NCBI RefSeq assembly: GCF_003012935.1
Contig: NZ_PUDR01000009.1
Coordinates: forward strand, 1-64,000
Direction: 5' to 3'
DNA length: 64,000 nt
DNA from: Pannonibacter carbonis
GTDB lineage: Bacteria; Pseudomonadota; Alphaproteobacteria; Rhizobiales; Stappiaceae
This document shows, piece after piece, positions 8,661 through 17,887 of the stretch (positions are counted from its first letter, which is position 1; every line of letters starts with the position of its first letter). The notes below the pieces were generated by a model. It did no database searches. It was given only the letters and a program-made list of their open reading frames with translations, and had not been told where the DNA came from. The translations under genes and the position numbers were made by a program.

Positions 8661-8697
8661 CAAGGCTCCGGGAATCATCTGGACGCCCGGAGCCTTG
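8661..8697 (-). repeat. 12-bp perfect inverted repeat (hairpin)
   Basis: CAAGGCTCCGGG (8661-8672) is exactly complementary to CCCGGAGCCTTG (8686-8697), with a 13-base spacer. It lies between the M42 peptidase stop and the nucleotidyltransferase-like start. It lacks a T-run, so it may be an attenuating or protective hairpin rather than a classical terminator. Confidence 0.75.
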
Positions 8698-8742
8698 CAC
8701 GGCGGCATGGCCGCCGGAAGACAGGAGAGGTGAGGGAGCCGA

Positions 8743-9780
8743 TCAGACCTGCTTCAGATAGGCCGCGATGATGTCGCGGGCAGCTTCCAGGTCCTTCTTG
8801 GCGATCATCTCGGTCACCGTGTGGATGTAGCGGGTGCCGACAACGATGCCGACCGCCCGGGCCCCGGCTGCAGCCTGCTGGGCCGCCGCGCCATCCTGGC
8901 CGCCAGACCGCAGCATGGTGCGCTGGTAGGGGATCTTCTCGGCAATGGCGAGCGCCTCGATCTCGCTGACCAGCTGGCGGTCGGCGATGAACGAGCCGTC
9001 CTTCACATGCAGGCCAAACCCGCCGCCGAGCGTCGTCGTGCGGTCCTGCTCGGGCACGCCCGGCGTGTCGCAGGCCAGGGTCACGTCGATGCCAAGGCCG
9101 ATGTCCGGCTTGATCGCGTAGGACGCGGTGCGCGCGCCACGCAGGCCCACTTCCTCCTGCGCCGTGAAGGCGACATGGATCTCGCACTCATGCTTGGCCT
9201 TGCCGAGCGCGCGGATCGCCTCGATGCCGAGCCAGCAGGCGATGCGGTTGTCGAGCGCCTTGGAGACGATGGTGTCGCCCATTTCCAGCAGCGGCTCGTC
9301 CATGGTCACCATGTCGCCGATCTTGACGATTTCCTTGGCCTTCTCGCCAAGGCCCATGTCGATGACGAACTCGTCCGGCTCCGGCACCTTCTTGCGTTCG
9401 TCGGGCGAGGAAATGTGGATCGGCCGGCCACCGGGGTTCATCACGGCCTTGAAATCCCCCTTGTCCGTCGACACCAGCACGCGGCGCGAGAACAGGTTGC
9501 GCGGGTCAAACCCGCCGACCGGATGAACGTGGACGAAGCCCTTGTCCGTCACATGCGAGACCAGGAAGCCGATCTCGTCCATATGGCAGAGCAGCATCAC
9601 CTTCTTCGGCGACTTCGACTTCTTGCGCGGATCGCGCCGGCACAGGAGCGAGCCCATCGGGTCGACGGTCACCTCGTCGAACAGGCCCTTGATTTCCGTT
9701 TCGATGAGCGCCCGCACCCGGTGCTCGTGACCGGGAACGCCCGGGGTCTCGCACAGCCGGCGCAACAGATCGATGTTCAT
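8743..9780 (-). CDS. M42-family metallopeptidase (glutamyl aminopeptidase-like)
   Basis: A cytoplasmic di-metal aminopeptidase of 345 residues from the M42 (TET/FrvX) family. Metal and catalytic motifs are in order: LLCHMDEIGF (His-x-Asp), SKALDNRI (bridging Asp), FTAQEEVGLRGA (catalytic Glu-Glu), GIDVTLACD and finally GTRYIHTVTEM with the last His ligand. These enzymes form dodecameric tetrahedra that trim peptides after proteasome-like proteases. The start is taken at MNIDLLRRL, since homologues begin there; the frame opens 12 codons earlier at 9816. It is followed by the hairpin at 8661-8697. Confidence 0.92.
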   Translation of the reverse strand: MNIDLLRRLCETPGVPGHEHRVRALIETEIKGLFDEVTVDPMGSLLCRRDPRKKSKSPKKVMLLCHMDEIGFLVSHVTDKGFVHVHPVGGFDPRNLFSRRVLVSTDKGDFKAVMNPGGRPIHISSPDERKKVPEPDEFVIDMGLGEKAKEIVKIGDMVTMDEPLLEMGDTIVSKALDNRIACWLGIEAIRALGKAKHECEIHVAFTAQEEVGLRGARTASYAIKPDIGLGIDVTLACDTPGVPEQDRTTTLGGGFGLHVKDGSFIADRQLVSEIEALAIAEKIPYQRTMLRSGGQDGAAAQQAAAGARAVGIVVGTRYIHTVTEMIAKKDLEAARDIIAAYLKQV

Positions 9781-9897
9781 GGAAGGAATGTTCCTGAAAA
9801 GTGATTTGGGAACCATCAGATTAGGCCTGTGTCCAGCGCCGGGGAAGTCTCTTTTGCGGTCGACGGTTACCTTTCCGGTTGTGGAGGGAGCAGCGGG

Positions 9898-9915
9898 AAT
9901 GTATCTTCAATGTAT
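9898..9915. promoter_or_regulatory. Direct repeat AATGTAT x2 upstream of mazE
   Basis: AATGTAT occurs at 9898-9904 and 9909-9915, one helical turn apart, just upstream of the mazE start. It may be an operator for MazE autoregulation. This is a short match, so only suggestive. Confidence 0.3.
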
Positions 9916-9948
9916 ATCCAGCGGGTTGCGCCAACAGGAGCTCGTGCC

Positions 9949-10191
9949 ATGATCGCCACAGTCGCCAAATGGGGAAACAGCCTTGCGTTGCGGATCCCGA
10001 CCGCCTTTGCCCGCGAAATCTCGGCTCGCGAAGGCATGCAGCTGGACATTTCGGTCGTTGACGGCACGCTGGTGCTGAAGCCTGTGGCCGATACCCAGGA
10101 GTTTTCGCTCGATCAGCTGCTGGACGGCATCACACCGGAAAGCCTGCATGACGAGATCAGCGGCGGCCCCTCCGTTGGCAACGAGGCCTGA
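9949..10191 (+). CDS. mazE: MazE-type antitoxin (AbrB/SpoVT fold)
   Basis: The 80-residue antitoxin has the swapped-hairpin AbrB domain at its N-terminus (TVAKWGNSLALRIP, the MazE signature). A flexible acidic C-terminal tail from about residue 50 would wrap around the toxin. AGGAG lies 8 bases before the ATG at 9949; an upstream in-frame ATG gives a longer product without a site. MazE represses its own operon together with the toxin. The toxin gene follows after 2 bases. Confidence 0.9.
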   Translation: MIATVAKWGNSLALRIPTAFAREISAREGMQLDISVVDGTLVLKPVADTQEFSLDQLLDGITPESLHDEISGGPSVGNEA

Positions 10192-10193
10192 CC

Positions 10194-10553
10194 GTGAGCG
10201 CGCGGCCCGATCTGGACGCCTATTGCCCCGAGCGCTTCGACATCATCTGGATCAGCTTTGACCCGCAGCAGGGCAGGGAACAGTCCAAGCGCCGGCCCGC
10301 GCTGGTTCTGTCGCCGCGTCGCTACAACACGCTGACCCGCCTCTGCGTCCTGTGCCCGATCACGTCGCAGATCAAGGGTTACCCGTTCGAGGTTGCCTTG
10401 CCCGCAGGCGCGCTGACCTCGGGAGCCGTCCTGTCCGATCAGATCAAGAGTTTCGACTGGTCGGCCCGCGCGGCCGCCTATATCGAATCCTGCCCGCAGA
10501 TCGGTCCCGAGATCCAGGGCAAGATCAAGGCTCTGCTGGGCTTGAACGGGTGA
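10194..10553 (+). CDS. mazF: MazF/PemK-type endoribonuclease toxin
   Basis: A 119-residue toxin of the MazF/PemK family, which cleaves mRNA at short sequence motifs when the antitoxin decays. Family motifs are RRPALVLSPRRYN (catalytic Arg region), LCPITSQIKGYPFEV (conserved Thr/Ser) and SDQIKSFDW. It uses a GTG start two bases after the mazE stop, so translation is coupled and toxin yield is kept below antitoxin. The pair sits directly upstream of pheST, an essential operon, where loss would be selected against only through addiction. Confidence 0.92.
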   Translation: MSARPDLDAYCPERFDIIWISFDPQQGREQSKRRPALVLSPRRYNTLTRLCVLCPITSQIKGYPFEVALPAGALTSGAVLSDQIKSFDWSARAAAYIESCPQIGPEIQGKIKALLGLNG

Positions 10554-11003
10554 CCAAGGCACGATCAACGCAAGGACACCGCTTGACGGACCGCGGCAAG
10601 TCAACGGTCACTTTGGTCATCCAGCGCGCCCTCACAAATGGGTCCAGAGGCGACTGGCCAAGCTCATCTTGCCATTGAACACGGGCTGCGTATACTCCCG
10701 CTCGCTTCAAGGGGATGCGCCATGACCACCGGCCTTGCCACGACTGGGAACAGCCTCGCCGCCAGCGGAATGCGGGCGAAGCGCTTCGTCGTGCGCCGTC
10801 TGCGCAACACGGCCGCCCAGGGCCCGGCCTGCGGACGATTTAGCCGCTGAGGACGCTCTCAGCGCCTCTGACATTCCCGTCCGCCTTCGCCTGCCTTCCT
10901 GTGGCATGCGCGCGCATTTCTGCTAAAAGACCCAACGACCTGATCGCCTGCTGCCGGATCCGCCCGCCGAGGACCCGCACATGGCCCAACGACCGAAGAG
11001 CTC
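10554..11003. other. 450-bp intergenic region upstream of pheS
   Basis: This stretch should hold the pheST promoter. A short open frame at about 10722-10850 is preceded by a GGGGA-like site, but its peptide has only two Phe codons, so a classical Phe-attenuator leader is not supported. A palindrome ATGCGCGCGCAT lies near 10905. I see no gene; rpmI-rplT, which commonly precede pheS, are absent here. Confidence 0.5.
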
Positions 11004-12086
11004 ATGTCTGACATCGACAGCCTTTACACCGAGATTTCGGCCGCCATCGCCGCGGCCACCAGCGAGGCAGCCCTCGAGGAGGTGCGCATCAGCGCCCTTG
11101 GCAAGAAGGGCAGCATTTCCGAGATGCTGAAGACGCTGGGCTCGATGAGCCCGGAAGAGCGCCAGACCAAGGGCGCCGCGATCAACGGCCTCAAGACCCG
11201 CGTCACCGACGAACTCGCCGCCCGCAAGGACGTGCTCAAGGAAGCCGCGCTCGAGGCGCGTCTGGCCAGCGAGCGCGTCGACGTCACCTTGCCGCAGCGC
11301 GCCGCGCCCGCCGAAATGGGCCGCATCCATCCGATCGCCCAGGTGATCGACGAGCTGACCGCGATCTTTGCCGACATGGGCTTCTCGGTGGCCGAAGGTC
11401 CGGATATCGAAAGTGACGAGCTGAACTTCACCGCGCTGAATTTCCCGCTTGGCCATCCGGCGCGCGACATGCACGACACCTTCTTCTTCCATCCGGACGA
11501 AGCCGGTGAACGCCTGCTGCTGCGCACCCACACCTCGCCGGTGCAGATCCGCACCATGCGCAGCCAGCAGCCGCCGATCCGCGTCATCATTCCGGGGCGC
11601 ACCTATCGCTGCGACAGCGACCAGACCCACACGCCGATGTTCCATCAGGTGGAAGGCCTCGTCATCGACAAGGGCAGCCACATGGGTCACCTGAAGTGGA
11701 TCCTGGAGGAGTTCTGCAAGGCCTTCTTCGAGGTCAAGGACATCAAGATGCGCTTCCGCCCGTCCTTCTTCCCCTTCACGGAGCCGTCCATGGAAGTGGA
11801 CATCCAGTGCGACCGTTCGGGCGCCGAGGTGAAGTTCGGCGAAGGCAACGACTGGCTCGAGATCCTCGGCTGCGGCATGGTGCATCCCAATGTCATCCGC
11901 AACTGCGGCCTCGATCCGGATGAGTACCAGGGCTTTGCCTGGGGCATGGGCATCGACCGCATCGCCATGCTGAAATACGGCATGCCGGACCTGCGCGCCT
12001 TCTTTGATGCCGATGTCCGCTGGATCAAGCATTACGGCTTCCGCCCGCTCGACCTGCCGACGCTGTTCGGCGGCCTGTCGTCCTGA
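11004..12086 (+). CDS. pheS: Phenylalanyl-tRNA synthetase alpha subunit
   Basis: PheS is the catalytic subunit of the alpha2-beta2 phenylalanyl-tRNA synthetase, which charges tRNA-Phe. The 360-residue protein has an N-terminal coiled coil (residues ~1-85). The class II catalytic core follows: [11 protein letters not shown], motif 2 around [14 protein letters not shown], the Phe/ATP-binding [10 protein letters not shown] and motif 3 [13 protein letters not shown] near the C-terminus. Size is normal. It is transcribed together with pheT, 78 bases downstream. Confidence 0.98.
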   Translation: MSDIDSLYTEISAAIAAATSEAALEEVRISALGKKGSISEMLKTLGSMSPEERQTKGAAINGLKTRVTDELAARKDVLKEAALEARLASERVDVTLPQRAAPAEMGRIHPIAQVIDELTAIFADMGFSVAEGPDIESDELNFTALNFPLGHPARDMHDTFFFHPDEAGERLLLRTHTSPVQIRTMRSQQPPIRVIIPGRTYRCDSDQTHTPMFHQVEGLVIDKGSHMGHLKWILEEFCKAFFEVKDIKMRFRPSFFPFTEPSMEVDIQCDRSGAEVKFGEGNDWLEILGCGMVHPNVIRNCGLDPDEYQGFAWGMGIDRIAMLKYGMPDLRAFFDADVRWIKHYGFRPLDLPTLFGGLSS

Positions 12087-12164
12087 CCCGATCGATCCCT
12101 CCCGGCGTGCCGCGCAGGGGCCGTCAGCCCGGCCCGCGCGCTGCCAAAGACACGAGATGACACG

Positions 12165-14582
12165 ATGAAGTTCACGCTTTCCTGGCTCAAGGAGCATCTG
12201 GAGACCGACGCAACGCTCGACCAGATCGTCGAGCGCCTGACCATGATCGGTCTGGAAGTCGAAGACGTCACCGACCGCGCCGCCCGCCTCGCCCCGTTCA
12301 AGATCGCCAAGGTCGTATCGGCCGAACAGCACCCGAACGCTGACCGCCTGCGCGTGCTCAAGGTCGACACCGGCTCGGGTGAGCTGCTGCAGGTCGTCTG
12401 CGGCGCGCCCAACGCCCGCGCCGGCCTCGTCGGCGTGCTCGGCAAGCCGGGCGACTATGTCCCCGGCCTCGACGTCACCCTCTCCGTCGGCAAGATCCGC
12501 GATGTCGAGAGCTTCGGCATGATGTGCTCCGAGCGCGAGCTGGAGCTGTCGGACGAGCACAACGGCATCATCGACCTGCCGGAAGATGCGCCGATCGGCA
12601 TGCCCTTCGCCGAGTACATGGGTCTTGGCGATCCGGTGATCGAGATCGGCCTGACGCCGAACCGCCCGGACTGCACCGCCGTCTACGGCATCGCCCGGGA
12701 TCTCGCCGCCGCCGGCCTTGGCAAGCTGAAGGAGCGCAAGCACCTGCAGATCCGGGGCAGCTGCCCGTGCCCGACCAATGTCGTCCTCGACTTCGGCGAC
12801 ACGCCGGCCCTGTGCAAGGCCTTCGGCCTGCGCCTCGTCAAGGGCGTCAAGAACGGGCCGTCGCCGAAGTGGCTGCAGGACCGCCTGGTTGCCATCGGCC
12901 TGCGCCCGATCAACACGCTGGTCGACATCACCAACTACATGACCTTCGACCAGGGCCGCCCGCTGCACGTCTTCGACGCGGCCAAGGTGACCGGCAATCT
13001 GGTCGTCCGCCGCGGCCGCGCCGGCGAGGAGATCCAGGGCCTCAACGGCAAGACCTACCAGGTCGACGACAGCATCTGTGTCATCGCCGATGACAAGGGG
13101 CTGGAGTCGCTCGGCGGCATCCTCGGCGGCGAGCATTCCGGCTGCGACGAGACCACCGTCGACGTGCTGATCGAATCCGCGCTCTGGGATGAGAACGGCA
13201 TCGCCCGCACCGGCCGCAAGCTCGGCGTCAACACCGATGCCCGCTACCGCTTCGAGCGCGGCGTCGATCCGGACTTCATGCTGCCGGGTCTCGAGATGGC
13301 GACCCAGATGGTGCTGGACCTGTGCGGCGGCACGCCGTCGGAGGTTGTCAGCGTCGGCCAGGTGCCGGACACCTCGCGCATCATCGACTTCCCCTACCGC
13401 GAAGTGAAGCGCCTCACCGGCCTCGACCTGCCGGTTCCGGAAATCAACCTGATCCTCAAGTCGCTCGGCTTCTGGATCTCCGGCAGCGGTGAGACCGTCC
13501 GCGTCGCCCCGCCGAGCTGGCGTCCGGACATCGAGGGCAAGGCCGATCTTGCCGAGGAAGTCGTGCGCATTGTCGGTCTCGACCGGGTCGCGCCGACGCC
13601 GCTGCCGCGTGGTGGCTCTGTTGGAGCCCGGGTGCTGACAGCCAGCCAGATTCGTCGTTCCCGCGCCCGCCGCACGCTGGCCGCGCGCGGCATGGACGAG
13701 GCCGTCACCTGGTCCTTCATCGCCAAGGCCCATGCGGAAGCCTTTGGCGGCGGCGCGCCGGAGCTGGAGCTCGCCAACCCGATCTCCGCCGACATGTCGC
13801 AGATGCGCCCGAGCCTGCTGCCGGGCCTGATCGCCGCCGCACAGCGCAACGCCGATCGCGGCTATGCCGATGTCGCCCTGTTCGAGGTGGGGCAGGTATT
13901 CCTCACCGCCCGCGAGGATGGCCAGCGCATGGTCGTCGCCGGCGTCCGCCGCGGCACCGCCAAGCTCGCCGGCAATGGCCGTCACTGGTCGGGCTCCGCC
14001 GGCAGCGTTGACGTGTTTGATGCCAAGGCCGATGCGGAAGCCGTTCTGGCCGCCGCCGGCGCGCCGGTCGACAAGCTGCAGGTCTTCACCGATGCGCCCG
14101 GCTGGCTCCATCCGGGCCGCTCCGGTGCCTTCAAGCTAGGTCCGAAGCAGACGCTCGCCGTCTTCGGCGAGGTGCATCCGCGCACGCTGGGGCTGATGGA
14201 CGTTGCCGGTCCGCTGGTGGCCTTCGAGATCTATCTCGACGCCATTCCGGAGCCGAAGGCCAAGCCGACCCGCTCCAAGGGCGCGCTCGACATCGCCGAT
14301 CTGATGCCGGTCCGCCGCGACTTCGCCTTCGTGGTCGACAAGGACCTCAGCGCCGACAAGCTGCTGAAGGCCGCCCGTGGCGCAGAGAAGACGCTGATCG
14401 CCGACGTCAACCTCTTCGACATCTACGAAGGGCAGGGCGTGGGCGACGGCAAGAAGTCGCTCGCCATCGACGTGACGCTGCAGCCCAAGGACCGCACGCT
14501 GACCGACGAGGAAATCGACGCTGTTGCGAAGAAGATCGTCGCCGCCGTCGAGAAAGCCACCGGCGGCACCCTGCGCGGCTGA
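12165..14582 (+). CDS. pheT: Phenylalanyl-tRNA synthetase beta subunit
   Basis: PheT (805 residues) is the large subunit of PheRS. It carries an N-terminal tRNA-binding OB-fold (about residues 40-150, with [11 protein letters not shown] and [10 protein letters not shown]), then the B3/B4 editing region that removes misacylated Tyr ([23 protein letters not shown]). The B5 DNA-binding-like domain and the C-terminal anticodon-binding FDX domain ([21 protein letters not shown]) follow. The length matches other bacterial PheT. A strong terminator follows 22 bases after the stop, closing the pheST operon. Confidence 0.98.
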   Translation: MKFTLSWLKEHLETDATLDQIVERLTMIGLEVEDVTDRAARLAPFKIAKVVSAEQHPNADRLRVLKVDTGSGELLQVVCGAPNARAGLVGVLGKPGDYVPGLDVTLSVGKIRDVESFGMMCSERELELSDEHNGIIDLPEDAPIGMPFAEYMGLGDPVIEIGLTPNRPDCTAVYGIARDLAAAGLGKLKERKHLQIRGSCPCPTNVVLDFGDTPALCKAFGLRLVKGVKNGPSPKWLQDRLVAIGLRPINTLVDITNYMTFDQGRPLHVFDAAKVTGNLVVRRGRAGEEIQGLNGKTYQVDDSICVIADDKGLESLGGILGGEHSGCDETTVDVLIESALWDENGIARTGRKLGVNTDARYRFERGVDPDFMLPGLEMATQMVLDLCGGTPSEVVSVGQVPDTSRIIDFPYREVKRLTGLDLPVPEINLILKSLGFWISGSGETVRVAPPSWRPDIEGKADLAEEVVRIVGLDRVAPTPLPRGGSVGARVLTASQIRRSRARRTLAARGMDEAVTWSFIAKAHAEAFGGGAPELELANPISADMSQMRPSLLPGLIAAAQRNADRGYADVALFEVGQVFLTAREDGQRMVVAGVRRGTAKLAGNGRHWSGSAGSVDVFDAKADAEAVLAAAGAPVDKLQVFTDAPGWLHPGRSGAFKLGPKQTLAVFGEVHPRTLGLMDVAGPLVAFEIYLDAIPEPKAKPTRSKGALDIADLMPVRRDFAFVVDKDLSADKLLKAARGAEKTLIADVNLFDIYEGQGVGDGKKSLAIDVTLQPKDRTLTDEEIDAVAKKIVAAVEKATGGTLRG

Positions 14583-14604
14583 GCGGTCTGATCCTGAATG
14601 CAGA

Positions 14605-14638
14605 AGCCCCGCGCGTGACCCGCGCGGGGCTTTCTTTT
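14605..14638 (+). terminator. Rho-independent terminator of pheST
   Basis: AGCCCCGCGCG (14605-14615) pairs perfectly with CGCGCGGGGCT (14621-14631) around a 5-base loop and is followed by TTCTTTT. Confidence 0.93.
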
Positions 14639-14672
14639 AAGCATATAATTATTCGGCTAATAAATCGGCGTA

Positions 14673-15425
14673 TTAGAGCGCCGCATCTACGATCAGATGC
14701 GACCGGCCATGGCTGCAGGCCTCGATCCGGGCATCGACCCGGTAGACCTCGCGCAGCAGACCGGCCGTGATCACCTCGCCCACCGGCCCGTTGGCCACCA
14801 GTCGGCCGTTGGCCACCACCATTGCCTGGTCACAGTAGCGCAGGGCATGGTTGAGATCATGCAGTGCGATCAGCACCGCGATGCCCTGCCGGCGGGCAAG
14901 GCCCTGCATGTGCTGCAGCACCTCGATCTGGCGGAACAGGTCCAGAGCCGAGGTCGGCTCGTCCATCAGCAGCACGCGCGGCTTGCGCGCCAGCGCCTGG
15001 GCGATGGCGACGAGCTGGCGCTGCCCGCCGGACAGTTGCCCGAGGTCGCGGAAGGCAAGGTCAGTGATCTTCAGCGAGGTGAGGATCTGGTCGATCTCGT
15101 CCAACTCGCCGTCGGCAACGCGCCACGAGCCGCCCTGCTTGGCAGCCAGAAGCACGGACTCATAGACCGTCAGCACCGCATTGGCGCCGGTGTCCTGGGG
15201 CATGTAGCAGATCGGATGCGACAGGCTGTCCGTCCCCGACAGGCTGACCAGGCCCTCGCCCTTGATCAGTCCGGCGATGCGCTTGAACAGGGTCGACTTG
15301 CCGGCCGCATTCGGGCCGATCACCGCCGTCAGGGTGCCGCCCGACAGCGGCCCGGCGGACAGACCGGAGAACACTGCTTGCTTGCCATAGCGCGCTCCCA
15401 GCGCCTCGAGCGTCAGGCTCACCAT
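14673..15425 (-). CDS. Iron/siderophore ABC transporter ATP-binding protein (FecE/FhuC type)
   Basis: The 250-residue ATPase powers the iron-complex importer. It has Walker A GPNAAGKSTLFK (about 37-48), the signature LSGGQRQLVAIAQALAR and Walker B VLLMDEPTSALD, followed by the switch His in LIALHDLNHAL, the arrangement of the FecE/FhuC/BtuD family. Its start overlaps the permease stop by 7 bases, so translation is coupled. It is the last gene of a three-gene minus-strand operon (binding protein, permease, ATPase) with an iron-responsive box in front. Confidence 0.95.
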   Translation of the reverse strand: MVSLTLEALGARYGKQAVFSGLSAGPLSGGTLTAVIGPNAAGKSTLFKRIAGLIKGEGLVSLSGTDSLSHPICYMPQDTGANAVLTVYESVLLAAKQGGSWRVADGELDEIDQILTSLKITDLAFRDLGQLSGGQRQLVAIAQALARKPRVLLMDEPTSALDLFRQIEVLQHMQGLARRQGIAVLIALHDLNHALRYCDQAMVVANGRLVANGPVGEVITAGLLREVYRVDARIEACSHGRSHLIVDAAL

Positions 15426-16513
15426 GCGCGCCTCCTGTTGGTGAAGATCAGCGAGAAGAAGAACGGCACGCCGACCAGCGCGGTGATCACGCCGATGGGC
15501 AGGATCGCACCCGGGATGATCATCTTCGACAGGACCGACGTGGCCGACAGCATCAGCGCACCGCAGAGCAGCGAGCCGGGCAAGAAGAAGCGCTGGTCCT
15601 CGCCCAGCAGCATCCGCGCGATATGCGGGCCGACGAGGCCGATGAAGCCGATGGTGCCGACAAAGGACACCGGGATCGCCGCCAGCAGGCTGACGAGCAT
15701 CAGCGTTTCGAGCCGCAGCCGCTTCACGTTGATGCCGAAGGAGGCCGCCTTGTCATCGCCGAGCCGCAGCGCCGTCAGCGCCCAGGCCTGACGCGCGAAC
15801 AGCGGCACGCAGACGACGAGCACGGCACCGGTCACCGCCACCTTGCTCCAGGTCGCCTTGGTCAGCGAGCCCATGGTCCAGAACACCACCGCCGCCAGCG
15901 CCTGCTCGGAGGCCAGATACTGCAGCAGCGCCAGAAGCGCGTTGAAGGTGAACACCAGCGCGATGCCGAGCAGCACGATCGTCTCCACCGTCACTCCGCG
16001 CAGCGTCGAGACGGCATAGATGAACATCGAGGCCAGCATCGCCATCAGGAAGGCGTTGATCGGCACCATCAGCTCGAGCGCCAGCGGGAACACGGCAACG
16101 CCGGCCACCAGTGCCAGCGCCGCGCCAAAGCTGGCCGCCGCCGAAATGCCGAGCGTGAAGGGGCTGGCCAAGGGATTGGCGAGGATGGTCTGCATCTGCG
16201 CACCGGCCAGCGACAGGCACGCACCCACCGTGACTGCCATCAGCGCAATGGGCATGCGAATGTCCCAGATCACCACGCGCAGCTGGTCGGAGACACCGGC
16301 CGGGTCGATCAGCGCCGACAGAACCTCGCCGAGGCTGTAGCGGGCCGGCCCGAGGCCCATGTCGAGGGCGACGCTGAGGCCAAGCGTTACCAGCATCAGC
16401 GCCAGAATGACCAGCCGCCGCGCGGTCAGCGCCCTGTAGCGCAGCCCGCCGGCGTCACCGGCTTCGGCCGGGGTCTTGGCCAGGTTTGTTGTATCGGCAA
16501 CGGCTACCATCAC
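15419..16513 (-). CDS. Iron/siderophore ABC transporter permease (FecCD family)
   Basis: The 364-residue permease belongs to the FecCD/BtuC family, with around ten membrane helices. Family motifs include LSLAGAQMQTILANPLASPFTLG (about 110-130), DDKAASFGINVKRLR (coupling region for the ATPase) and FIGLVGPHIARMLLG near the C-terminus. It forms the inner-membrane channel for ferric-siderophore, haem or similar iron complexes. A 127-bp gap separates it from the binding-protein gene, and it overlaps the ATPase gene. Confidence 0.95.
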   Translation of the reverse strand: MMVAVADTTNLAKTPAEAGDAGGLRYRALTARRLVILALMLVTLGLSVALDMGLGPARYSLGEVLSALIDPAGVSDQLRVVIWDIRMPIALMAVTVGACLSLAGAQMQTILANPLASPFTLGISAAASFGAALALVAGVAVFPLALELMVPINAFLMAMLASMFIYAVSTLRGVTVETIVLLGIALVFTFNALLALLQYLASEQALAAVVFWTMGSLTKATWSKVAVTGAVLVVCVPLFARQAWALTALRLGDDKAASFGINVKRLRLETLMLVSLLAAIPVSFVGTIGFIGLVGPHIARMLLGEDQRFFLPGSLLCGALMLSATSVLSKMIIPGAILPIGVITALVGVPFFFSLIFTNRRRAW

Positions 16514-16640
16514 CGCACCTCACTCGTCAGGATTGTCGCCGGAAGCAGGAAAAGGGCGACTGCCGCCCGGGTGATGCCGTGTGTCATCGCATTGTCCATC
16601 TGCGCGAGGGGGCCGGTGTTTCCACCGGCCCTGAATCTGG

Positions 16641-17771
16641 TCACTTGAGCGAGACGAAGTAGCCCGGGCGGTACTCGACCGGCAGGAAGCGCGTGTGCAG
16701 TTCCTTGAAGGTCGCATCCACGTCCACGTCCTGGAATAGCTCCGGATGCAGCCACTTGGCGATCTGCTGCACGGCGATGAACTGGTACGGGCTATTGTAG
16801 AACTGATGCCAAATCGCATGGACGTTCTGGTCCTTGACCGCCTTGATGCCGGTGAAGGCCGGGCGCTCGGTCAGAACCGCCAGCTTTTCCTTTGCGCGGA
16901 CCGGATCAGCGCCGGGGCCGACGCCGACCCACTTGCCGCCCGGAACGAACAGCTCCCAGTTGGACCCGGTGATGATCACCTGATCCGGGTTAGAGGCGAT
17001 GATCTGCTCCGGGTTGACCGTCCCGAAGGTCCCGGGAATGAACTCGGCCGCCATGTTGATGCCGCCGGCCAGATCGACCATCTTGCCGAAGTTCTCGTTG
17101 CCGAAGGACATGCAGCAATCGTCGCTGTAGCCGCCGGCGCGTTCCATGAACACGACGGGCTTCTTCAGATCGCCGGCCTTGGCCAGACGGTCGGTCACCG
17201 CCGCCATCTGCTCCTGGCGGAAGGCGACGAACTCCTCGGCGCGGGCTTCGTTGCCGAACAGCTTGCCGATGATGCGCATGGAGGCGTCGGTGTTCTGCAT
17301 CGGCTTCTCACGGAAGTCGATGTAGACCAGCGGGATGCCGACCTTGGCCAGCTTCTCGATGTAACCGGCCTCTTCTGTCGCCGACTTGGCCTCGGTGTTC
17401 ATGATGATGACATCGGGCTTCAGCGCCACGGCCTGCTCGATGTCGAAGGTGCCGTCCTTCATGCCGCCGAAGGTCGGGATCGTGGCCATCTCGGGGAACT
17501 TCTCGAGATAGGCGTTGTAGCCGTCGAGATCGGCCTTCTTGAAGTCGTCGCGCCAGCCGACGACGCGGCCAAACGGCTTCTCTGTGTCCAGAGCCGCCGT
17601 GAAATAGATCTGGCGACCTTCGCCAAGGATCACGCGATCAACGGGAATCGAGACTTCGACTTCACGGCCTGTGATGTCCTTGATCTTCACCAGTTCGCCT
17701 GAAACTGCAGTCTCTGCAATCAGGGCGAGCGATACCGCTGCGGCAAAAGCCACATTCTTGAACGTCAGCAC
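16641..17771 (-). CDS. Iron-complex ABC transporter periplasmic substrate-binding protein
   Basis: A 376-residue binding protein of the FecB/FhuD/BtuF class (COG0614). It has a signal peptide (residues 1-25, cleaved after ETAVSG-like) without a lipobox Cys, so it is a soluble periplasmic protein. The domain begins with KDITGREVEVSIPVDRVI. Features include PTFGGMKDGTFDIEQAVALKPDVIIMN and a Cys pair (SDDCCMSFG) of unusual character. The ligand cannot be deduced. The gene heads the operon, just downstream of a palindromic TGA-N9-TCA iron box, so iron-repressed expression is expected. Confidence 0.92.
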   Translation of the reverse strand: MLTFKNVAFAAAVSLALIAETAVSGELVKIKDITGREVEVSIPVDRVILGEGRQIYFTAALDTEKPFGRVVGWRDDFKKADLDGYNAYLEKFPEMATIPTFGGMKDGTFDIEQAVALKPDVIIMNTEAKSATEEAGYIEKLAKVGIPLVYIDFREKPMQNTDASMRIIGKLFGNEARAEEFVAFRQEQMAAVTDRLAKAGDLKKPVVFMERAGGYSDDCCMSFGNENFGKMVDLAGGINMAAEFIPGTFGTVNPEQIIASNPDQVIITGSNWELFVPGGKWVGVGPGADPVRAKEKLAVLTERPAFTGIKAVKDQNVHAIWHQFYNSPYQFIAVQQIAKWLHPELFQDVDVDATFKELHTRFLPVEYRPGYFVSLK

Positions 17772-17813
17772 TTTGAATCTCCTTAGGGAGGAATGCTGTG
17801 GTCTAGTTTTTTA

Positions 17814-17828
17814 TGACTTTCATAGTCA
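17814..17828. promoter_or_regulatory. IRO box (RirA-type, TGA-N9-TCA)
   Basis: TGACTTTCATAGTCA is an imperfect-centre palindrome with 5-bp perfect arms and fits the TGA-N9-TCA iron-responsive operator described for RirA in Rhizobiales. It lies 43 bases upstream of the iron-binding-protein start and 60 bases upstream of the divergent methyltransferase start, so it could control both. Confidence 0.7.
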
Positions 17829-17838
17829 ACATTTTTCT

Positions 17839-17855
17839 TTTAGAAGGCTTCCAGT
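17839..17855. promoter_or_regulatory. Possible degenerate Irr (ICE) box
   Basis: TTTAGAAGGCTTCCAGT has one arm identical to the Irr-binding ICE consensus (TTTAGAA) and a second arm matching only partly (TTCcAgt against TTCTAAA). It is adjacent to the IRO box in the same divergent promoter region. Weak support. Confidence 0.25.
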
Positions 17856-17887
17856 CTTTCCAATGACTTGCAGGGGAACCCGGCCCG

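Noticed and set aside
10722-10850. Short open frame as a Phe-attenuator leader for pheST
   Set aside because: Only two Phe codons and no clear terminator/antiterminator pair before pheS.
10923-14111. Very long minus-strand open frame (over 1000 codons) across pheST
   Set aside because: It is the antisense shadow of pheS and pheT in high-GC DNA. Its translation is low in sense and rich in Arg/Ala/Gly, while pheST match known proteins throughout.
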